Assembly (NCBI GenBank): GCA_910577445.1
Contig: CAJTMZ010000020.1
Span: 14,079 to 41,693, forward strand
Origin: an uncultured Lachnospiraceae bacterium
Lineage (GTDB): Bacteria; Bacillota; Clostridia; Lachnospirales; Lachnospiraceae
DNA length: 27,615 nucleotides
Direction of reading: 5' to 3'
Program-made: the position numbers and the translations under genes
The notes under the pieces: model-generated
The model's input: the letters and a program-made list of their open reading frames with translations, nothing else
Databases searched by the model: none
What the model was told of the DNA's origin: nothing
Shown: in pieces, positions 23,083 to 27,615 of the stretch
Layout: the number at the start of each line of letters is the position of its first letter
How positions within the stretch are numbered: position 1 is the first letter of the stretch

Positions 23083-23478
23083 GTGAAAGTGAAATACTTA
23101 ATAATCACAATGTTAGAAACCATAGTTAAGATAGTGATTCTTGCGGCGGTTGTGGTCTTTGTTTTCCGCGCATCCACACAGGCCTATGATTTTGGCTACC
23201 GGGTGTTTGCGGACGAGCCTGTGTCTTCTTCCGGCGGCAGGACAATCACGGTGGGGATTGCGGAAGACGCTTCGCTAAAGGATATTGCGCAGATGCTGGA
23301 GGAGAAAGGGCTGATTGAGGATTCAAAGCTTTTCATCGTGCAGGAAATGCTTTCTGCGCACCACGGCAAAATTCTTCCGGGCATTTATGATTTGAGTACG
23401 GATATGAAGGCGGAGCAGATGCTGGAGATTATGTCAACGTCCGCCGAAGAAGAGGGAGAAGAGGACGACGAAGAGTGA
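23083..23478 (+). CDS. Short MltG/YceG-like membrane protein without catalytic domain
   Basis: This 131-residue protein has one N-terminal membrane segment (about residues 9-29). An extracytoplasmic part follows that resembles the LysM-like first domain of the endolytic transglycosylase MltG: ITVGIAEDASLKDIAQMLEE (54-73) then GLIEDSKLF and LPGIYDLSTDMKAEQMLEIM. MltG itself is about 330-380 residues and has a catalytic glutamate domain, which is completely missing. The protein ends in a run of acidic residues (EEEGEEDDEE) and not in a frameshift remnant: the following sequence is an intact, overlapping methyltransferase gene. The start is GTG at 23083, with GAGGAAAGG upstream at a longish 12 bases. 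A septal or peptidoglycan-binding role is possible but unproven. Confidence 0.75.
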   Translation: MKVKYLIITMLETIVKIVILAAVVVFVFRASTQAYDFGYRVFADEPVSSSGGRTITVGIAEDASLKDIAQMLEEKGLIEDSKLFIVQEMLSAHHGKILPGIYDLSTDMKAEQMLEIMSTSAEEEGEEDDEE

Positions 23479-24116
23479 TAACTGAAGAGAGAATGAAAGT
23501 GTTTATCAATTCTTTTGACCCGGGAAACACACCTTTTTTAAACGAACTGGAGCAGTTTGCATTAAAAAACAATGTTCCAGTCATACGGCAGGAAGTACAG
23601 AGCCTTTTAAGGCTCTTTCTTGCTATCCAAAGGCCAAAACAGATTTTGGAGGTAGGAACGGCAATTGGCTTTTCCGCGTTATTGATGAGCGAATACGGGC
23701 CGAAGGGCTGTAAGATTACGACTATAGAAAAGTATGAGAAAAGGATTCCCGACGCGCTGGAGAATTTTAAAAGGGCCGGAAAAGAAAAAGACATCACTCT
23801 GCTTGCGGGGGATGCGGCCGAAATTTTAAAGGGACTTACGGGAACCTATGACTTTATTTTTATGGATGCGGCGAAGGGACAGTACATACATTTTCTTCCC
23901 GATATTCTGCGGCTGCTTCCAAAGGGCGGCCTTTTGCTATCCGACAATGTGCTGCAGGACGGTGACGTAATGGAATCCCGCTTTGCGGTAACAAGAAGAG
24001 ACCGCACCATTCACGGCAGAATGCGGGAATATCTCTACGAGCTGACCCACAATGAGCAGCTTCGCACGGATATCCTGCCCGTAGGGGACGGGGTGACTGT
24101 GAGCGTGAAATTGTAA
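23475..24116 (+). CDS. trmR: tRNA 5-hydroxyuridine methyltransferase TrmR (YrrM-like O-methyltransferase)
   Basis: This 213-residue class I SAM methyltransferase belongs to the O-methyltransferase family 3. The SAM loop is ILEVGTAIGFSAL (57-69); D131 in FMDAAKG and D157-N158 in LSDNVL are the metal-binding residues. In Bacillus, TrmR methylates ho5U34 of tRNA to mo5U34. The next gene is a U32 protein of the type that makes ho5U, which supports the same role here; other catechol-type O-methyltransferases look similar. The start is GTG at 23475, overlapping the preceding stop by four bases (GTGA). An ATG at 23493 is possible, but the first six residues align with the YrrM N-terminus. Confidence 0.87.
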   Translation: MITEERMKVFINSFDPGNTPFLNELEQFALKNNVPVIRQEVQSLLRLFLAIQRPKQILEVGTAIGFSALLMSEYGPKGCKITTIEKYEKRIPDALENFKRAGKEKDITLLAGDAAEILKGLTGTYDFIFMDAAKGQYIHFLPDILRLLPKGGLLLSDNVLQDGDVMESRFAVTRRDRTIHGRMREYLYELTHNEQLRTDILPVGDGVTVSVKL

Positions 24117-24117
24117 T

Positions 24118-24125
24118 AAGGAGGT
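24118..24125 (+). promoter_or_regulatory. Strong ribosome binding site without a start codon at normal distance
   Basis: AAGGAGGT follows directly on the trmR stop, but the U32 ATG is 48 bases further (24174). No ATG, GTG or TTG in the U32 frame lies between, although that frame is open from 24120. The site near the ATG itself is weak. Confidence 0.5.
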
Positions 24126-24173
24126 ATCCGCAAAACTTTTGCGCGCCAGAAGGGCTTTAGCGGAACTGAAAAT

Positions 24174-25400
24174 ATGAATAAACCAGAGTTATTGATACCG
24201 GCCAGTTCGCTGGAGGTTTTAAAAACGGCGGTGCTGTTTGGCGCAGACGCCGTATACATAGGAGGAGAGGCATTTGGCCTCCGGGCCAAAGCCAAAAACT
24301 TTTCACCGGATGAAATGAAGCAGGGAATCGAGTTTGCCCATGCCCATAATGTGAGAGTGCATGTGACGGCAAATATCCTGGCGCATAATGAAGATTTGGA
24401 GGGGGCCGAAAAATATTTTGGCGAACTGAAAGAGCTTGGGCCGGACGCTTTGATTATCGCCGACCCGGGTATGTTTATGCTGGCGAAAAAGGTCTGCCCT
24501 GAAATTGACATCCATATTTCCACTCAGGCAAACAATACCAACTATATGACCTACCGGTTCTGGCACGGGCTGGGGGCGAAACGGGTAGTCTGCGCCCGGG
24601 AACTTTCTCTTAAGGAAATCCGGGAAATCCGGGACAATATTCCGGAGGATATGGAGATAGAGAGCTTTATCCACGGCTCCATGTGCATTTCCTATTCAGG
24701 GAGATGCCTGCTTAGCAGCTTTCTGGCGGGGAGAGACGCAAATCAGGGAGCATGCACGCATCCGTGCCGCTGGAAGTACGCGGTGATGGAGGAGAGCCGT
24801 CCCGGGGAGTATTTTCCAATCTACGAGAACGAGCGGGGAACCTATATTTTCAACTCAAAAGATTTATGCATGATTGAGCATATTCCGGAGATGATTGCCG
24901 CCGGAATCAACAGCTTTAAGATAGAGGGAAGAATGAAAACCGCCCTTTATGTGGCTGCGGTGGCGCGAACCTATCGGAAGGCGATTGACGATTATCTGGA
25001 ATCGGAAGAAAAATACCGCCGGAATATGGAGTGGTATAAGGAAGAGATAGCCAAAAGCGTCCACAGGCAGTTCACAACCGGGTTTTACTTTGGAAAGCCG
25101 GATGAAAACACGCAGATTTATGACAGCAGTACTTATGTGAACGAATACGTCTATCTGGGAATTATCGAGGAGGTGTCCGAAGAAAAGGGCGTCAGAATCG
25201 AGCAGAAAAACAAGTTCTGCGTAGGCGATGAGATAGAGATTATGAAGCCGGACGGACAAAACGTGGCGGCAAAGGTGCTTTCGCTTACCACTACGGACGG
25301 GGAAGCGGTGGAAAGCGCGCCTCACCCAAGGCAGGTACTGTGGGTCGGTCTGGACGCGCGGGGAGAGAAATACGATTTGCTCAGAGTGAAAAAGAAATAA
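24174..25400 (+). CDS. trhP: U32 family protein, TrhP-like tRNA hydroxylation factor
   Basis: This 408-residue protein of the peptidase U32 family has the signature ESFIHGSMCISYSGRCLLS (163-181). Cysteines C171, C178, C194 and C232 have the spacing I recall for Fe-S ligands in UbiU-type U32 proteins. The family members TrhP and YrrN/YrrO hydroxylate U34 of tRNA, with prephenate-derived chemistry, rather than acting as peptidases. Length resembles Bacillus YrrO (TrhP2) more than the shorter YrrN; only one copy is present here. It follows trmR, giving hydroxylation and methylation in one locus. The ATG at 24174 is the first usual start in the frame but its ribosome binding site is weak. Confidence 0.88.
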   Translation: MNKPELLIPASSLEVLKTAVLFGADAVYIGGEAFGLRAKAKNFSPDEMKQGIEFAHAHNVRVHVTANILAHNEDLEGAEKYFGELKELGPDALIIADPGMFMLAKKVCPEIDIHISTQANNTNYMTYRFWHGLGAKRVVCARELSLKEIREIRDNIPEDMEIESFIHGSMCISYSGRCLLSSFLAGRDANQGACTHPCRWKYAVMEESRPGEYFPIYENERGTYIFNSKDLCMIEHIPEMIAAGINSFKIEGRMKTALYVAAVARTYRKAIDDYLESEEKYRRNMEWYKEEIAKSVHRQFTTGFYFGKPDENTQIYDSSTYVNEYVYLGIIEEVSEEKGVRIEQKNKFCVGDEIEIMKPDGQNVAAKVLSLTTTDGEAVESAPHPRQVLWVGLDARGEKYDLLRVKKK

Positions 25401-25412
25401 TTTGGGCAGGTA

Positions 25413-25441
25413 TTGCATTTTTAGAAGTTATCCTGTATTTT
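25413..25441 (+). promoter_or_regulatory. Possible promoter for glutamine synthetase
   Basis: TTGCAT (25413-25418), 17 bases and TATTTT (25436-25441) lie 51 bases before the ATG at 25492. The leader shows no T-box or obvious glutamine-responsive structure. Confidence 0.4.
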
Positions 25442-25491
25442 TAAAAACTGAAGGAAAAAATGATTGCACAGGAACAAAGATGAGGAAAATT

Positions 25492-27606
25492 ATGGAAAAA
25501 ATTAATGTGGAAGAACTCTTTGCCAGTAAGGTATTTACCCGGGCAACGATGAGGGAAAGGCTTCCCAGGGAAGTTTACAGGGAAGTGCTTCAGGTAATGG
25601 ATAAGGGCGGCGAGCTGTCGCGTTCCGCTGCGGACGTGGTGGCGAAAGCGATGAAGGACTGGGCAGTGGAGAACGGCGCTACCCATTATACCCACTGGTT
25701 CCAGCCGCTTACCGGAATCACGGCGGAAAAGCATGATTCTTTTGTCTCCCACCCTGACGCAAGCGGGAAGATGATTATGGATTTTTCGGGAAGGGAATTG
25801 ATTAAAGGCGAACCGGACGCGTCTTCCTTTCCATCGGGGGGCTTGCGCGCCACATTTGAAGCCAGAGGATATACCGCATGGGATATCACGTCGCCGGCCT
25901 TTTTGAAGGAGGACGCAACCGGAGTGATTCTCTGTATTCCCACCGCGTTTTGTTCCTATAACGGGGAGGCTCTGGACAAAAAGACGCCGCTGCTTCGCTC
26001 CATGGAAGCTATCAGCCAGCAGGCGGTCCGCATTGCGAAGCTGTTTGACAATAAGGGCGCTCTGGCCGAAAAGGTGGAGCCCAGCGTGGGTCCGGAGCAG
26101 GAGTATTTTCTGGTAGACCGGGAAAAATATCTGAAAAGGCCCGACCTTATTTATGCGGGCCGGACGCTGTTCGGAGCGCCGGCGCCTAAGGGGCAGGAGA
26201 TGGAAGACCATTATTTCGGAACCATCAGAGAGCGCGTGGGCGCATATATGAAGGATTTGAACATAGAACTCTGGAAGCTGGGAGTAACCTCCAAGACCCA
26301 GCATAACGAGGTCGCGCCGGCGCAGCACGAGCTGGCGACAATTTATGAGACCGCCAATATTGCGGTTGACCATAACCAGCTTGTGATGGAGACTATGAAA
26401 AAGGTGGCGGGGCGTCACGGACTGACCTGCCTGCTCCATGAAAAACCCTTTGAAGGCGTGAACGGCTCCGGGAAACACAATAACTGGTCGCTGACTACAG
26501 ACAACGGCGTGAATCTGCTTGACCCGGGAGATACGCCCAATGAAAATATCCAGTTTCTGCTGGTGCTGGCGTGTATTATCAAAGCGGTTGACATTCACGC
26601 GGATTTGCTGCGCCAGAGCGCGTCCGACGTGGGAAACGACCACAGGCTTGGCGCCAACGAGGCTCCTCCGGCGATTATCTCCGTTTTTCTGGGGGAACAG
26701 CTTGAGGATGTGGTAAAGCAGCTAGTGGAGACGGGGGAAGCCGCGCGCTGTCTGGAGGGCGGGGTCCTGGAAACCGGCGTTTCCACACTGCCTGATTTTG
26801 AAAAGGACGCCACGGACAGGAACAGAACGTCGCCCTTTGCCTTTACGGGAAATAAATTTGAATTTCGTATGGTAGGCTCTGCGGATTCCATCGCAAGCCC
26901 CAATACCATTTTAAACGCTATTGCAGCCGAAGCATTCTGCGAGGCGGCGGATATTCTGGAAAAAGCGGATGACTTTGATTTGGCGGTGCATGACCTGATT
27001 AAGGAATACCTTACGGAACACCAGAGAATCATCTTTAACGGTAACGGATATTCCGAGGAATGGGTGGCGGAAGCGGAAAGAAGAGGACTTCCCAACATTA
27101 AATCCATGCTTGAGGCGGTGGATACGCTGGTTACGGACAAATCCGTGAAGCTTTTTGAGAAGTTCGGTATTTTCACAAGGGCGGAGCTGGAGTCCCGTGC
27201 GGAGATTCTTTACGAAACCTATGCAAAAACCCTTAATATAGAAGCGCTTACCATGATAGAAATGGCGTCCAAGCAGATTATTCCGGCGGTTATCGGCTAT
27301 ACAAAATCGCTTGCCGAGACGGTTATCGCGGTAAAAGAGGCGGGAGCGGACGCCTCCACACAGACAGAACTTTTGCGGACCGTATCCGAAAAGCTGTCCG
27401 CAATGAAGTCGGCTCTTGAAAGACTGAAAGAGGCGGAGATGGAGGCAGGCAAAATAACAAATGCCAGAGAGCAGGCGTTTTATTACAAAGACGTAGTTAA
27501 AGTGATTATGGAGGAGCTGCGCGCGCCGGCGGACGAGGCGGAGATGCTGGTGGATAAAAAAGTGTGGCCGATTCCCACCTACGGGGATTTGATTTTTGAA
27601 ATATAA
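25492..27606 (+). CDS. glnN: Glutamine synthetase type III (GlnN)
   Basis: This 704-residue enzyme joins ammonia to glutamate using ATP. It is of the large GSIII class, known as a dodecamer of about 80 kDa subunits in Bacteroides, Clostridia and cyanobacteria. Class motifs are SSFPSGGLRATFEARGYT (about 110-127), GPEQEYFLVD (about 200), the metal-site block KTQHNEVAPAQHELA (about 266-280), NGSGKHNNWSL (about 323-333) and RNRTSPFAFTGNKFEFR (about 443-459). Length and ending (VWPIPTYGDLIFEI) look complete. I chose the ATG at 25492 with GAGGA five bases upstream; an ATG at 25480 would add four residues. It lies 91 bases after the U32 gene with a possible own promoter. No GlnR or PII gene is present in the window. 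Confidence 0.96.
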   Translation: MEKINVEELFASKVFTRATMRERLPREVYREVLQVMDKGGELSRSAADVVAKAMKDWAVENGATHYTHWFQPLTGITAEKHDSFVSHPDASGKMIMDFSGRELIKGEPDASSFPSGGLRATFEARGYTAWDITSPAFLKEDATGVILCIPTAFCSYNGEALDKKTPLLRSMEAISQQAVRIAKLFDNKGALAEKVEPSVGPEQEYFLVDREKYLKRPDLIYAGRTLFGAPAPKGQEMEDHYFGTIRERVGAYMKDLNIELWKLGVTSKTQHNEVAPAQHELATIYETANIAVDHNQLVMETMKKVAGRHGLTCLLHEKPFEGVNGSGKHNNWSLTTDNGVNLLDPGDTPNENIQFLLVLACIIKAVDIHADLLRQSASDVGNDHRLGANEAPPAIISVFLGEQLEDVVKQLVETGEAARCLEGGVLETGVSTLPDFEKDATDRNRTSPFAFTGNKFEFRMVGSADSIASPNTILNAIAAEAFCEAADILEKADDFDLAVHDLIKEYLTEHQRIIFNGNGYSEEWVAEAERRGLPNIKSMLEAVDTLVTDKSVKLFEKFGIFTRAELESRAEILYETYAKTLNIEALTMIEMASKQIIPAVIGYTKSLAETVIAVKEAGADASTQTELLRTVSEKLSAMKSALERLKEAEMEAGKITNAREQAFYYKDVVKVIMEELRAPADEAEMLVDKKVWPIPTYGDLIFEI

Positions 27607-27615
27607 AAATGAACG

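Noticed and set aside
25401..25491. Riboswitch or T-box leader of glnN
   Set aside because: The 91-base gap is too short and lacks a T-box sequence or stable hairpin.
25441..26643. 400-codon open frame on the minus strand opposite glnN
   Set aside because: It lies within a highly conserved glutamine synthetase gene and its translation is histidine/arginine-rich without recognisable motifs.

Overview
The window looks like chromosome from a Gram-positive, low-to-middle GC gut-type Clostridia, most likely Lachnospiraceae. This is inferred from strong AAGGAGG-type ribosome binding sites, frequent TTG and GTG starts, a type III glutamine synthetase, a His-less HPr-like protein, and the Firmicutes block ireB-ruvX-DUF1292-RNase J followed by trmR and a U32 protein. 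I could not run any database search.

Layout. 1-167: the trailer end of a CRISPR array with type I-C-like repeats; no cas genes are in view. 297-1178 (minus): a bacteriohemerythrin fused to a CheX-like domain. 1349-4171: a two-gene unit, an unknown two-TM protein with a duplicated C-terminal module followed by a Sel1-repeat protein, closed by a terminator. 4258-6186: a MarR regulator and MATE exporter operon whose promoter carries two near-identical operator copies and whose leader contains a terminator-like hairpin. 6337-6954: an FMN/Fe-S flavoprotein, convergent with a GNAT acetyltransferase (7056-7586, minus).

7782-12925 is a compact sugar-processing cassette: TIM-barrel isomerase/epimerase, Gfo/Idh/MocA oxidoreductase, a second Gfo/Idh/MocA, a second TIM-barrel enzyme, and a LacI-family regulator, ending at a strong hairpin terminator. 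It has no transporter, kinase or glycoside hydrolase. It is the best candidate here for an undescribed pathway: either redox (keto-sugar) glycoside cleavage or inositol-like epimerisation.

13052-25400 is mainly RNA and translation maintenance: nudC (minus), prmA-rsmE, a cysteine desulfurase with thiI, an HPr-like gene (minus), mtaB, ireB-ruvX-DUF1292, RNase J, a catalytic-domain-free MltG-like protein, and trmR with a U32 (TrhP-like) protein. Four separate tRNA modification steps are encoded within about 8 kb: s4U8 (desulfurase plus ThiI), ms2t6A37 (MtaB), and the hydroxylation and methylation that make mo5U34 (TrhP, TrmR). The window closes with a complete glutamine synthetase III gene (25492-27606).

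No rRNA, tRNA, insertion sequence or prophage gene was found, and no stretch over 300 bases lacks a gene. Several start sites were moved downstream from the longest open frame to fit ribosome binding sites and family N-termini; each entry says where.
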